From Gambelia wislizenii (taxonomy: Eukaryota > Chordata > Lepidosauria > Squamata > Crotaphytidae), in contig JAUMIR010000003.1 in the NCBI GenBank assembly GCA_030847615.1, positions 281,970,265 through 282,034,264 on the forward strand: a stretch of 64,000 nucleotides of DNA, read 5' to 3'. Numbering within the stretch: position 1 is the stretch's first letter; every line of letters begins with the position of its first letter. The notes beneath the pieces are model-generated. The model saw nothing but the letters and a program-made list of their open reading frames with translations. It was not told the DNA's origin and made no database searches. Below are positions 1 to 10,587 of the stretch, piece after piece. The translations under genes and the position numbers were made by a program.

Positions 1-1345
1 TGTTTGTTTCTGAATAAGATAGAAGTAATAGCACAGTAACCAGGTATGAAGACAATGGTGGACCAATGAATGCAAAGGAAAATTGAAGCCCACACTAACT
101 TTGTTCTCAGTTCAAGGATTAACATTTGGAAAACCAAATGGTTCAGACTAAAACTGATGCAACTTTGATTCAAGACTAGCTATTTAGAAGCTATTTCTGT
201 TTACTGGGCTAGGTAAAATTATAATCAAGTTACTTACTAGTTTCCAGCTTTGCTGTGTAACATACAGGTCTTTAGTAAAAGGGAACAACTGGCACTGAAA
301 TGGTTAAACCAGGAGCAACTGCCTTAATTCCTTTCTAACCACAATCCCCAGGCTTTGGTTAGAGATAACAACATTGTTCTCACCAAGCAGCATAGGAAAC
401 AAAAGTCTGACCAACATTTAACAATGCCCAATCTGTCTAGGGTCAATAGTGCAAAAGAATAATTCTCTGTTATCCATAGCACTTCCATCATTGATCAACA
501 AGTTCAACAGGTTAAAGATATCCATTTGTCCAGGGCTTATATACCTTCTCTGTGTAGAAAGGAGTGCTTGTGAAGCTTTTAAATGGATTTCTGCTTTGCT
601 TAATGCTCCTTCCATGTACCATAGCTATTAAAACATGAAAGCTATTGACCATATGTTATGCATATTTGGGGAATTAAAATTACACAAAATATAGATGTCA
701 GACTCAAAGCATACCTATTATCCAATTTGATATTTACAAGGCCACCTTAGAAAGGCATTGCTTATCTAATGGAAATAAATATATTTAAAATGGAAGACTA
801 TTGATGGATCTTTTGTATTTTGCGTACCATATGAATTAGAATAATTGGAGATATATCTAAGATATAGAATCCGGAATGCAAATGTACTTTCTTAGGAGTT
901 ACCTCTAACAGCACAGCATCCACAAATGCTGGTTCATCTAATGACCCAACTTAATCTGAATTTTTGGATGGTAGAAAAATCCTATAATTTTAATTTTAAG
1001 CAGACTGAGAAAAGTCTTAGAAACTACAGTTACTGTACTATATCACAAGCTAATAATCTGAAAATCATTAGAGACTTAGGACTACATGTGTATTTTCAGC
1101 CTTTTAAAAAGTATTCAACATCCTGGACATTTTAAAATCTTAGGTAGCTCTGAGGTTCATCTAATTTTTAAAAACTTCAGGAGTTGTATTTTTAAGAGCA
1201 TGGATAAATGAATTTAGAATATTAATTTCACAAATCCAGAGAACAGAGGTCAGCAAGCTTTTCAAGAATTGTATGTATTCCCATAGTATGATAACAGCCT
1301 GAATAGTCATAAAGAACATGGTGATATTAGCTGTATAAAGACTAA
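1..1345. other. unique AT-rich sequence, no feature recognised
   Basis: No open frame, repeat family, RNA gene or regulatory motif that I recognise. Short open frames here lack domain-like composition and are expected by chance. Confidence 0.6.
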
Positions 1346-1676
1346 GGAGATTTTCAGACAGGCAAAAATCGCCCCTTGCCGCGCGAGCAGCCTCCCGAAA
1401 CTGCTGCGCGGCAAGGGTCTTTTTCGGACGACGCTGTGCCTCTAGCGAAGCCGTCCGTGTCACTTCCGTGAAGCTTGGGACGGCTCCGCGCCATATTTCA
1501 AGCACGGAGGCTGCCCGTGATTGAAATATGACGCGGAGCCGTCCCAAGCTTCACGGAAGTGACACGGACGGCTTCGCTAGAGGCACAGCGTCGTCCGAAA
1601 AAGACCCTTGCCGCGCAGCAGTTTCGGGAGGCTGCTCGCGCGGCAAGGGGCGATTTTTGCCTGTCTGAAAATCTCC
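1346..1676. mobile_element. 331-bp near-perfect GC-rich hairpin (foldback) element
   Basis: The arms are 1346-1501 and 1521-1676, 156 nt each. By eye they differ at one base (gcgCcat versus gcgTcat). They flank a 19-nt loop that contains a small hairpin of its own. The terminus is GGAGATTTTCAGACAGG. Each arm holds a secondary hairpin (stem CTTGCCGCGC / GCGCGGCAAG, about 1376-1418). Flanks are TAA on the left and TGA on the right, a possible imperfect 3-bp target duplication. GC and CpG content are far above the surrounding DNA. There is no coding capacity; the open frames across it are palindrome artefacts. It is probably a non-autonomous DNA transposon of a family whose transposase is not in this window. 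Arm identity suggests a young insertion or arm-to-arm gene conversion. Confidence 0.88.
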
Positions 1677-1679
1677 TGA

Positions 1680-2070
1680 AACTAACAAACATGGAGTGAT
1701 GTCAAATTAACGTGTTAAGATTTGAAGTTCTGTATGCTTAATGGTTATCATAGCATAAACACATAACAGGTAATAATGAGGCTGCTCTTTGAACAGCTTC
1801 TTAAACATTGCTCAGTATTTGTGTGTGTGTGCCTATACCCTTAAGTGAAGTCTGGATAAAGGTGAATGGGCCCTGGAGCAGTTGACAAAATAGGGTCCCC
1901 TTTGTGCATATGTGTGAGTTATTCTATAATCTGTGCCATAGACATAATAGACAGCCACACAAAAATCTTTGTATGTTAATAATGTTCCCCTTCATTCTGT
2001 GGAGAAAGCACCTGTTTTTGGTTTTTTGACTCTTCATTGTCTTTTATTTCTCACAGTGAGGCCAGAGCTA
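1680..2070. other. unique sequence with a short GT run
   Basis: No recognisable gene or repeat apart from a short GT tract near 1821-1832. Confidence 0.5.
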
Positions 2071-2073
2071 AGA

Positions 2074-2381
2074 GGCTTATCACACAAGGAAAGGGAAGCA
2101 TCAGTAAAGCCTGAAAGTAGCATGTCCCACCTTGCCTTATTGCACGATGTCAGCATGCTTCAGCGGTTTTCCTATTCCAGTCCCATGAGAGACAATGGTA
2201 AATGTGAGGGGTTTTTTTCTAACTGGAAAATCCATTAGAAAAAAGACTTGGCTTTACCACCATCTCCCACAGGACTAGAATGGGAAAGCAGCTGAAGCAT
2301 GCTGATGTTGTGCGATAAGGCAAGGTGGGATGCAGGACTCTTGGGTTTTATTGGTGCTTTCCTTCCCTCATGTGATAAGCC
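2074..2381. mobile_element. 308-bp imperfect foldback element, GGCTTATCACA termini
   Basis: The left end GGCTTATCACACAAGG pairs with the right end (complement of CCTCATGTGATAAGCC). The arms continue inward: the segment around 2126-2188 (cccaccttgcc, agcatgcttcag) is inverted around 2277-2330. The arms are more diverged than those of the hairpin at 1346. The terminus resembles the GCTTATCAGAC variant at 29752 and in the interior of the element at 52315, so it may belong to the same clan. There is no coding capacity, and no clear target duplication was found. Confidence 0.7.
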
Positions 2382-2399
2382 CCTAAATCATGCCACTCT

Positions 2400-2860
2400 T
2401 TTTCTTTATAAGGTTGTCATAATTACATCTTTTCTGTCTGCTTCCTCTGCAGAGACTTTAGCTCATGTTTTACTAATTTCTTGTCTAGATTATTGTAATC
2501 TTTTAACTGGTCTGCCATGAACTAATCTTAGTACCTTGGTTTCTCTTGACCATTCTGCTACTAAGGTTATTTTTTGGTCCATCATTTTTATCATGTCACT
2601 CAGGTTTTGATATCCCTTCATCGGTTGCCTTTTTTTAAAGACTCCAGTACAGGCTCCTTTCAGCCTTCATTTTGCATTATTGCCCTACTCATGATCTACA
2701 TTGCATGAACTCATCTGATCAAGGGTTTGCTTTTTTCTCTTGATTCTCCATATTCTTGGAATTGTCTTCCTGGTTATCTATGGATGACTTCTTCCACTAC
2801 TGCTTTAAAATCTAAATAAAGGATTCCCCCCTTTTCAGAATTTCAGAATTCAGAACCTTT
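2400..2860 (+). pseudogene. decayed L2-like LINE, C-terminal reverse transcriptase region
   Basis: Translation on the + strand includes the peptide LDYCNLLTGLP (about 2488-2518), a hallmark of the region after the RT core in L2/CR1-like LINEs. Further on are degraded matches to the usual histidine-isoleucine-leucine and W-N-x-L-P stretches. The frame has several stops. The piece is directly preceded by the right arm of the foldback at 2074-2381. Assignment to L2 rather than another CR1-group clade is inference. Confidence 0.6.
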
Positions 2861-2922
2861 CAGAATTTCAGTTTAATTTTACTTTTAAAATTTTGTACAT
2901 TCCAACTATATGTATTTATATA

Positions 2923-2966
2923 CCACCCCTCTTAGGTCATCTTAAGTTCAAACCTAAGAGGGGTGG
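2923..2966. repeat. perfect 15-bp stem, 14-nt loop inverted repeat
   Basis: The stem CCACCCCTCTTAGGT (2923-2937) is complementary to 2952-2966. The loop contains CTTAAG. It lies at the 5' edge of the non-LTR element that follows. Confidence 0.75.
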
Positions 2967-2969
2967 GAT

Positions 2970-4500
2970 CTTAAAGAAGAGACTCCAAATCAACGATCTT
3001 CAACAAGCTACCATGAGAGACAACTTCCATGCAAACCTGCAAACAAAACGTGAAGACCATCCTACAGATCCTTCTCCTACAGTACTTTGGCAACATATCA
3101 AAAACAGTATCCTACAGTCTGCGGAAGAATCCCTTGGGTTCTCCCACAGGAAAAAGCAAGACTGGTTTGATGAAAACAACCAAGAGATCCAGGAGCTGTT
3201 GGCAAAGAAGAGAACTGCTCACCAGGCATACCTCGCCCAGCCAACTTGCCACGTAAGAAAAGCAGCTTTCCATCTCACATGTAGTAAACTTCAACAAAAA
3301 CTCTGAAACATGCAGAACAAGTGGTGGATCAATATACAAGAAAAGACACAACGCTGTGCAGATCTGGGGGATTCTAGAGGATTCTATGAAGCTCTTAAGG
3401 CAGTGTTTGGACCTACTTATCAGGTCCAAAGCTCCTTATACAGTACAGATGGTCAAACATTAACTACTGATAAACTAAACTATCTAGTCCGTGAGCTGCT
3501 CTTCGCCGATGATGCTGCCCTTGTTGCCCACACAGAAGCAGCTCTGCAGCGCCTAACGTCCTGCTTTGCAACAGCTGCAGAGCTGTTTGGGCTGGAAGTC
3601 AACCTGAAGAAAACGGAAGTTCTTTACCAGCCTGCACCACAGGACGAACACCACCATCCCCACATTGCCGTCGGCAAATCTGTGCTCAAGTCCGTTCAGC
3701 AGTTCACCTACCTGGGAAACATCATCTCCTCAGATGCCAAGATTGACAAAGAGATCGATCACAGATTAACAAAGGCACATAGTGCATTTGGAAGACTTTA
3801 CAAAAGAGTCTAGAGTAATAAACACCTGAGGCGAAACACAAAAATCAGTGTGTATAGAGCCATTGTACTGTCTATTCTCCTTTGTGGATCTGAAACATGG
3901 GTCACCTATCGCCACCACTTATGACTCCTCGAATGGCTCCATCAGCGCTGTTTATGCACAATCCTAAATGTACACTGGACTGACTATGTGACAAATGTTG
4001 CTGTCCTTGAGCAAGCAGGGATCACCAGCATTGAGGCCGTAGCATTGAGAACAGAGCTGCGCTGGGCTGGGCATGTTTCTAGGATGGAGGACCATCGCCT
4101 CCCCAAAATAGTACTCTACGGTGAACTCGCCACGGGTCAGCGTAAGAGGGGCGCTCCAAAAAAGTGATAAAAGGACTCCCTGAAACAACATCTCAGGCTT
4201 GGCCAAATTGATCACCAACAATGGTCTGCCCTGGCCTCACATTGGGAGGCATGGAGATACACTATCCACAATGCTGCAGCCTTATTTGAGAACTCACGAT
4301 GAACAAGTCTTGAAGAGAAACGACAACAGAGAAAGAATCACAACCTGGAAACATCACCCAAGGAGACCTTCTGCTGTGCTTTTTGCAACCGGACTTGTTT
4401 ATCTTGGATTGGCCTTTTTAGTCATCAGCGCGCTTGCAGAAAATGCGGGATGAGTCCTTTCTTAATCTTCATTTGCGAAGAAAAGCCAGAAAGAGAGAGA
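2970..4500 (+). pseudogene. internally deleted non-LTR retrotransposon (endonuclease-RT type)
   Basis: Frame 1 is largely continuous from about 2970 to 4460, with stops at 3304 (TGA) and 3811-3813, two near 3928 and 4165, and later ones. The first part resembles the linker between endonuclease and RT (DWFDENNQEIQELL; KWWINIQEKTQRCADLGDSRGFYEALK). The sequence then jumps near 3478-3492 directly to the RT motif LLFADDAALV (catalytic FADD), so most of the finger and palm is missing. RT thumb (FGLEVNLKKTEVL, FTYLGNIISSD) and the C-terminal domain (GSETWVTYR, GITSIEAVALRTELRWAGH) follow. The end is a zinc-finger-like CAFCNRTC...HQRACRKCG near 4375-4452 and a GA-rich tail. The clade is probably RTE-like or a near relative; I cannot resolve it. 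A second 3' fragment lies at 26879-27282. Confidence 0.82.
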
Positions 4501-4509
4501 GAGAGATTT

Positions 4510-5525
4510 AGATAGCTTTTTTTGGTATTTGTATTATATTGGTTTTTATATTTGCATTTGGATAGATTATTTTATAAATGTACAGTACTGGGTTTTTAGA
4601 GTTCTGCCAACTCCTTTGTTCCTTTTTTATTATTAAATTGTATGCTTTTGTCAAGGTTGTTTAGCTCCTCTTCCACATTATCATAATCATTGTTATCATC
4701 CTCATGTCCAAACCTGAGACTAACAGCCTGATCCCTTCCAGTTTTACTAATTTATTTATGTTGCTGTCACACAATTGTGCAGAGTTTTACCCAAGGAAGT
4801 ACTGGATACCTATTTGTTCAACACCTTTAAAAGTACATAGGATATCCATAACTCCCAGTTACTCCAAGTTTAAGTAACCAAGAGTATTACAACCATGATT
4901 TTTTTCCCAAGTATATCACTTGGAATGTATAGAAAATCTCAAAACACTTTTTTTCTGTAGAGCTTGAAGAAGTTACCTTTTGGACTACAAATCCCAAAAT
5001 TCCCAGCCAGTGAAACTAGATAAAATAACTTGGCCCCAAAGGTTTTAATAAAAAGCCGTGCTTTAACCAGATGTAGCTGGTGTGCCTGTTGACTGAGAGA
5101 GAGTTATCCGCTTTTAGTTTTATTGATACACCTCCCTCAGCTGCTCCACCTTCTGCAGGAACTCAGTGCAGAATTTTAATTCGGAATTGGCATCATGTAC
5201 TAGATGGCTCCTACACAATCTATAGCATCTGTGGGAGGATTCAGCCACAAAAAACAGTGGGAGATGGTGGGTTCCATGTCACCAGTGCTGATTTTAAAGC
5301 AGCTATCCAAGGTGCTGAACCTATTCTGGGGTAGGGCGAAGCACCTTAAAGTTTAGACTGAAACCCAGAGTAGATTCACCACCAGCCACCATTGCTTGAA
5401 AAAGAAATGCCAAATCTATTGCAAAAGGTGGTGACAAAAGACTGGAGCCTTATGAAACATCTAGGGGACCTGAAAAATTCTAGAGCAGCATCATACTTGT
5501 CTTCATGCTGAATGATTGCTTAGAG
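4510..5525. other. mostly unique sequence
   Basis: AT-rich. A short piece around 4965-5015 (ggactacaaatcccaaaatt) resembles a common reptilian dispersed repeat end. The open frame at 5080-5334 has no recognisable domain. Confidence 0.45.
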
Positions 5526-5881
5526 AAGGGGGCTTACTGGCTCGCTGGTGGGCCAATTTGCGGTCCGGCCGGCACCCCCGCTGCTCCTCCCCCCTTTGGA
5601 GGGTGCTCCCCGGCAGACCCGTGACTGCGTGGTCGGCGCTGGGGGCCGCCATTGCTGGTGTCTTCTTCCCAGCCTCCTCCAGGGCCGGGAAGAAGAGGCG
5701 CGAAGGCCCTGGCGAATTGGGAGGGGTGTGCTCGCTCCCAATTGGTCGGCCAAGGGAGGAGGGAGGAACTTCCGGCCACACTTCCGGCATGGCCTGATGA
5801 TGAGGCTAGTCCGTGCCAGGGGCTGCTATATAAGCTGGCTCCTGGTGTGGACCCCGGCAGTCCATCATGGGGAACCGAAGA
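5526..5881 (+). repeat. Ngaro-like element, split direct repeat A1 (5')
   Basis: Matches A2 at 10710-10989 from AAGGGGGCTTAC to the GGGA(A/G)CC(G/A)AAG end. A2 lacks about 75 bases present here between roughly 5737 and 5811, and the flanks of the gap share gctagtcc-type microhomology. A1 contains the TATA motif of the element. Confidence 0.88.
5827..5833 (+). promoter_or_regulatory. TATA box of the element promoter in A1
   Basis: TATATAA in a GC-rich context. The expected start about 25-30 bases downstream falls near ggaccccggcagtcc (5852-5866). The same arrangement is conserved in A2 at 10936-10942, which supports a functional promoter in the ancestral element. Confidence 0.6.
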
Positions 5882-6571
5882 GGGAGGACATCGGCGGTGG
5901 CCGGGGAACCTGGGGGCAGAGGCAGCAGATTGAAGGTGGGAGGAGTGCCTCCCCCTCCCCTACCCTCCGGTCTTCGACGGCAGGTGCACGCGGGCGGAAC
6001 GGCGAGGGCCTGGGGGTCGTGGCACCGGGGAGCCCAGTGGTTGGGTCCAGAGCGCTTCACCCCCCGCCCCAACCCTGTGCGGTCACCCAGGTGGGCGATC
6101 GTCGGCGCGAGGCGGTGCAACTGAGGCCCCTGCGAGGCGGGAGAACCTGGTGAGTGGTCAGGGGATGGTGGTCGGGGAGAGAGGGAGTTGTGGCTTCCCT
6201 CTTCTCCCTACCCTCCCCTTCCAATTTTTTCTTTGCAGGTTTCGGGCCATGTGGGATCGGCGGCCGGAGAACAATAAAAAAGGGATGGGGGGGAGCGAGG
6301 AAAGGGACATCAGAAGGGAGGCCATGGGTGAAGGGCACCCCCTCCCCCTTGCATCAGAGCAGTGGATGACAGGAGCTGGAGGAATAGGGCGGGACCCCTC
6401 CCCCCATCTCTGTTTGCAGCAGCGCACAGCGGGAGGACCAGCAGGGAGCGCCCCCCTTCGGCACCAGACCGGCAGCAAGGGAGTGGTGGGGCTGAACCCC
6501 CCCTTTGGCTCCAGAGTGGCAGCAAGGCATCCCTCCCCACCCCCACCCCTCCACGCAGGGACAAGAACACC

Positions 6572-7973
6572 ATGCCGCCCAGGAAAGCCAGGACAAAGAA
6601 AAAAGAATCTAGGGAGCCCCTCCCCTGCGGAGGTGCCTCCTCCGGAGGCCAGCAATGATCATAGCCAGGAAACAGGCAATGTGGTGGACAGAGGGAGAGC
6701 AGATCCCAGGCCCCCACTGGAGGTGTTTGGGGTTCCAGCGCAAGCCACGGGGGACATCATGGGGGGTGTTATCCATGATAGCACACAAGTTGGATAGCTT
6801 TGAGGCCATGAGGCTGGGGGCCAACCAGTTCACAATGGCTGCTCCAGTTCCAGGGGAGGGAAGTGGCCCCAGCATGTCAGCAAGCGTAGGACCCCCAAGC
6901 AGTGCGAGCATGGGGGTTCCCAGCAGTGCACTGGGGAATGCCAGTGGCAGTGGCCGCTCCCGTTGTTCCCGATCACGGGACAGAAGTGATTCAAGGAGCT
7001 CCAGGCGGTCCGGATCCAGAGACTCCTCGTCCAGATGACATCGAAGGGCCAGATGGGGGAGGAGCCCGGGACGCAAGAAGAAGTGGCCCCGTCGCCACAG
7101 GGGATCTGACTCCGACTCTGACTCCTTGTCAGGTGAGTCTTCCACTGAGGACTACCGCAGATTCAGGTATTGGAGAAAAGGGGCATGCAAGCCAGGTCTC
7201 CCGGGTTGGGCATTGAGATTGCACAAGGCGAGGGAGAAGTGGGAGGAGGAAAGAAGGTAAGGAGCAAGCGTCGTGTGAGCTGGTGGAAGCCAAATCCAAG
7301 GAGGACCCTCCAGGCAGCCACTTGGACCATAAGGTGCATTCCAAAATCCTGAGAGGCTATTATGTGCATGTTTTTTCCCTTAACCCACCTTGGGGTGAGG
7401 AGGCCAGGCCGTACAAAGGGGACAAAAAAGACGGGGATAAGTCGAAAGCAGAACAGGTGGAACGCACCTTCGTCAACTGGCTTGGGGGGTATGCAGTCTT
7501 CATGGGGGGGGGTGGCAATGGCATTTCCTGAGAGGGCGTGGCACTTGATCAACCACCTGCACCAGGTGTTGAAGATCAAGGCATTGGCAGGGGATGCGGC
7601 GGCCATTCTGTACGACGAAGAATGTAGGAAGAAGGCATCAAGGTCCCCCATTCACAGGTGGGATGTCATTGACAGTGGCATTTGGTTGGTGGTGGCAGGC
7701 CCGCGGAAAAGGGAAAAAGGGGAGGCCACCAACGACACCAAAAAGAAGGAAGGGAAAAGGCTGGTCTGTTGGAAATACAATGGTGGTAAGTGTTCCAGAT
7801 ACCGGTGCCGCTTTGAACACTCTTGTGAGTTGTGCGGTGCACCGCACCTGAGGGTTTCCTGCTCGAGGCAAATGGGTGGGGGACAGTCCTTTCGGAGCTC
7901 CCGCCCTACCTCCTCCAGCACAAAGAGGGAGGCAGGGGCGGGCTGCTCTGCCGGGCGTGGAAACACAAAATGA
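6572..7973 (+). pseudogene. ORF1 (gag-like) of the Ngaro-like element, frameshifted
   Basis: A plausible start is the ATG at 6572 in a good initiation context, opening a basic peptide (MPPRKARTKKKES). The frame then breaks several times. A Ser/Arg-rich stretch lies around 6950-7036. Coding continues in frame 2 (about 7283-7510: SKILRGYYVHVFSLNPPWGE) and passes to frame 3 across the G-run near 7504-7512, a likely indel. The C-terminal part (about 7776-7862) has a Cys/His cluster (CWKYNGGKCSRYRCRFEHSC, then CGAPH), as expected for a nucleic-acid-binding ORF1 product. One TGA separates it from the RT frame, which is in the same phase. The role as a structural RNA-binding protein is inferred from position and the Cys/His motif. 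Confidence 0.68.
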
Positions 7974-7988
7974 GTCGGGGACACGGGG

Positions 7989-9017
7989 GTGGGTGGGGGT
8001 CGCATGGCTTTAACACCAGTCAAAGTTGACGCCATGCTACCCCTCCTTGCAGCTTACCCCAACAAGGAGGCGGCCACCTACATCAAAGAAGGTTACAGGC
8101 ACGGGTTCCGGATTCTCTATCAAGGTCTCAGGGAGGCATCGGTATCTGACAATCTAAAATCGGCAGCGCAGCTGCCCGAGGTGCTGGCCAAGAAAATTGA
8201 CAAGGAAAGGGAAGCGGGCAGGATTGTGGGCCCTTTCCTAGAGCCACCCATGCCTAACTTGAGAGTGTCCCCCTTAGGGGTAGTCCCAAAGAAGACCCCG
8301 GGCAAATACCAGCTCATCCACCACCTGTCCTACCCCAAGGGTGCATCTGTGAACGATGCGATACCACCCAAGTTATGCTCAGTGAAGTACACATTCCTGG
8401 ACCATGCCATAAGATTGCTGCAAACTTGTGGAAAAGGTGCCCTTATGGCCAAGTGTGACATCCAGTCAGCTTTCCGCTTACTGCCGGTGCACTTGGAGGA
8501 CCACTGTCTTCTGGGCTTCAAATTCAGGGACATGTGGTACTACGACATGGCCTTACCCATGGGATGCTCAATCAGTTGTGCTGTGTTCGAAACGTTCAGC
8601 ACGTTCGTAGAATGGGCGCTTCAACACAGGTCAGGTTCCCCCTTTGTCACGTACTACCTTGATGATTTTCTCATGATGGGTCCAGCAGGGAAGCCGGACT
8701 GCGGGTTTCTGCTTTCCTCATTCCAGGTGCTGGCTGCAGAAATCCAAGTCCCACTAGCTCCTGACAAGACGGTGGGACCGGCCACATCTTTGGTATACTT
8801 AGGGGTGGAGCTGGATTCGATCTTGGGTGTCTCGTGTCTCCCTGAAGAGAAGTTGGCAGCCCTACGGGAGAAGCTGGAGGGCCTATTAAAGCGGGAGAAG
8901 GCCATGCTCAGGGATCTGCAATTACTGCTGGGACATTTGTTCTTTGCCTGCAGTGTGGTGGCCCCGGGGAGGGCATTCTGCGCCAGGGTAGCTCGACTCA
9001 TGGTGGGGAGGGGTTGA
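7989..9017 (+). CDS. reverse transcriptase of the Ngaro-like element
   Basis: A 342-residue open frame. Motifs in order: RVSPLGVVPKKTPGKYQLIHHLSYP (residues about 92-116, finger), KCDIQSAFRLLPV with first catalytic Asp at 157, ALPMGCSISCAVFE (188-201), YYLDDF with the catalytic Asp pair at 225-226, and VYLGVELDS in the thumb. This is the DIRS-order type of RT. It copies the element RNA into DNA. The open frame ends at a TGA (9015-9017) where RNase H sequence continues in the same phase, so this stop is probably a CGA to TGA decay event and the ancestral ORF was longer. The printed start is the first convenient ATG; the frame is open upstream to the TGA at 7971. Confidence 0.92.
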   Translation: MGGGRMALTPVKVDAMLPLLAAYPNKEAATYIKEGYRHGFRILYQGLREASVSDNLKSAAQLPEVLAKKIDKEREAGRIVGPFLEPPMPNLRVSPLGVVPKKTPGKYQLIHHLSYPKGASVNDAIPPKLCSVKYTFLDHAIRLLQTCGKGALMAKCDIQSAFRLLPVHLEDHCLLGFKFRDMWYYDMALPMGCSISCAVFETFSTFVEWALQHRSGSPFVTYYLDDFLMMGPAGKPDCGFLLSSFQVLAAEIQVPLAPDKTVGPATSLVYLGVELDSILGVSCLPEEKLAALREKLEGLLKREKAMLRDLQLLLGHLFFACSVVAPGRAFCARVARLMVGRG

Positions 9018-9506
9018 TCTCCTCGGTACCACATCCATTTAACAAAAGGGGTGAAGGCAGATGCAAGGGTGTGGTTGGAGTTTTTGACACAGTACAATGG
9101 GGTCACAGTGTGGCAAGGGAAGAAGGAGCTGGAAGGGGGACTGCAGGTCTACTCTGACGCAGCGGGCAGCTTGGGGTTTGGGGTTTACTACAACGGCCAT
9201 TGGTGCTCACAACCTTGGCCGGAAGGGTGGAAGTAGGGTGGGATCGCCCGAGATCTCACTTTCTTGGAGTTTTTTCCAATCCTGGTGGTGGTGATCCTTT
9301 GGAGGGAGGATTTTCGGGATAAGAGGGTATGTTTCTGGTGTGACAATCAGGCGGTGGTGTGCATCATCAACCAGCAGTCCTCTAGGTCTGAGAGGGTCAT
9401 GCAGTTAGTACGCAGATTTGTGCTTGTATGCCTTCAGTCCAACATCAGTTTCCACACCCGGCACATCCCGGGCATGGATAATGAGATTGCGGACACTTTG
9501 TCTTGA
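9018..9506 (+). pseudogene. RNase H domain of the Ngaro-like element, broken by stops
   Basis: Continues the RT frame. RNase H hallmarks: VYSDAAGSLGFGVYY (first Asp, near 9152), TFLEFFPI (Glu, near 9260), WCDNQAVV (Asp, near 9340) and GMDNEIADTLS (final Asp, near 9495). Stops interrupt it at 9015-9017 (TGA), 9234-9236 (TAG) and 9504-9506 (TGA). The role is removal of RNA from the RNA-DNA hybrid. The final TGA may also be a decayed CGA, because the frame runs on for about 30 more codons. Confidence 0.85.
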
Positions 9507-9517
9507 CTTCAGGGTGA

Positions 9518-10525
9518 GAGGTTCCGTGTGCTCGCCCCGGATGCCAACGAATATGCAGTTCCATTCCCGGACGAACTCTGGAGACTTGGGAGTTGACGGT
9601 GCTCCAGGGTGTGGTGGATTCGCTAGCTCCCTCCACGAGAGCAAGCTACAGGAGACCGGTGGCTCAGTTCATGACATTTCGGAAGCAGCAGGGATACGGG
9701 AGCTCCTGGCCGGTGTCGGAGTGTGAGGTACTGCATTACATAGCAATGCTAAAAGGCTTGGGCTTGGAACCAAGGTCGATAGCCGTGCAGGTGGCAGGCA
9801 TTTCCTTCTTCAGCAAGGCAGTGGGAGCGGGGGACCCATGCATCACTTTCATGGTGAGGAAAGCCGTTGAGGGTTGGAAGAGGGCTGCCCCCCGGGCGGC
9901 AGGCTCCTGCCAGCCTGTATCCTATGGGCTGCTGGCTCGCATGGTCAGGATACTGCCAGAGATTTGCCACTCTGAGTACGAGGCCATCTTGTTCGGCACG
10001 GTATACGTCATCACCTTCTTTGGGGCCCTGAGAGTCGGCGACCTTGTCTGCTCTTCTAAGTGGGACAGATCTGGGAGAGCATTGAGGCTCGGTGATGTAG
10101 CCTTAGAGCAGGGCACGGTGTTGCTACACATCCGACCCTCCAAATGTGATCAGAAGCGAAAGGGAGCAACACTTTGCTTGCGGAAGGTGTCGGGCTTAGC
10201 ACCGTGCCCAGTGGACACTATGCAGAGGTTCCTGCATATCCGCAGAAAGGGAGATGGACCCCTGTTCTGGCATGAGGATGGGTCACCTCTGACCAGATTC
10301 CAGTTTGTGGTAGTGATGAAGACGGTGGTGCAGTGGCTTGGTCTGCCCGTAAAGGATTACGGGAGTCACTCTTTCAGGATTGGAGCAGCGACCATGGCGG
10401 CTCAAGGCGGTTTGTTGACGGAGACCATCAAGCAGCTGGGTCGGTGGAGATCCAGGGCCTTCGCTGGATACATCCGCTCAGGGAGGCTGCTGACTGTGCA
10501 ACAAGGGACCACTCAAGGAGTGTAG
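9518..10525 (+). CDS. tyrosine recombinase (integrase) of the Ngaro-like element
   Basis: Open in frame 2 from 9518. Counting from the TTG at 9593 gives 310 residues; the first ATG is residue 27 (9671), so the true start is uncertain and may rely on overlap with the RT-RNase H frame. The N-terminal SAM-like/core-binding part (LAPSTRASYRRPVAQFMTF) is followed by the catalytic domain: GALRVGDLV (Arg147), a Lys in RPSKCDQKRKG (Lys184), HSFRIGAA (His259, Arg262), GRWRS, and AGYIR with the nucleophile Tyr293. All expected catalytic residues are present and there are no internal stops. In DIRS-order elements this enzyme inserts the cDNA by site-specific-type recombination. Confidence 0.93.
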   Translation, partial: EVPCARPGCQRICSSIPGRTLETWELTVLQGVVDSLAPSTRASYRRPVAQFMTFRKQQGYGSSWPVSECEVLHYIAMLKGLGLEPRSIAVQVAGISFFSKAVGAGDPCITFMVRKAVEGWKRAAPRAAGSCQPVSYGLLARMVRILPEICHSEYEAILFGTVYVITFFGALRVGDLVCSSKWDRSGRALRLGDVALEQGTVLLHIRPSKCDQKRKGATLCLRKVSGLAPCPVDTMQRFLHIRRKGDGPLFWHEDGSPLTRFQFVVVMKTVVQWLGLPVKDYGSHSFRIGAATMAAQGGLLTETIKQLGRWRSRAFAGYIRSGRLLTVQQGTTQGV

Positions 10526-10587
10526 GACTGCCAGTTGATGGTGGTGGCAGGGGTTGATGGAAGGCGGATCCCATGGGGATTGCCTTT

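Noticed and set aside
1161..1692. Two overlapping - strand open frames rich in Ala/Arg
   Set aside because: They lie across the arms of the 1346 hairpin; similar frames on both arms are forced by the palindrome.
5503..6800. Many GC-rich open frames in the 5' part of the Ngaro-like element
   Set aside because: High GC lowers stop frequency in all frames. Only the frame with the basic N-terminus at 6572 and its Cys/His continuation is supported.
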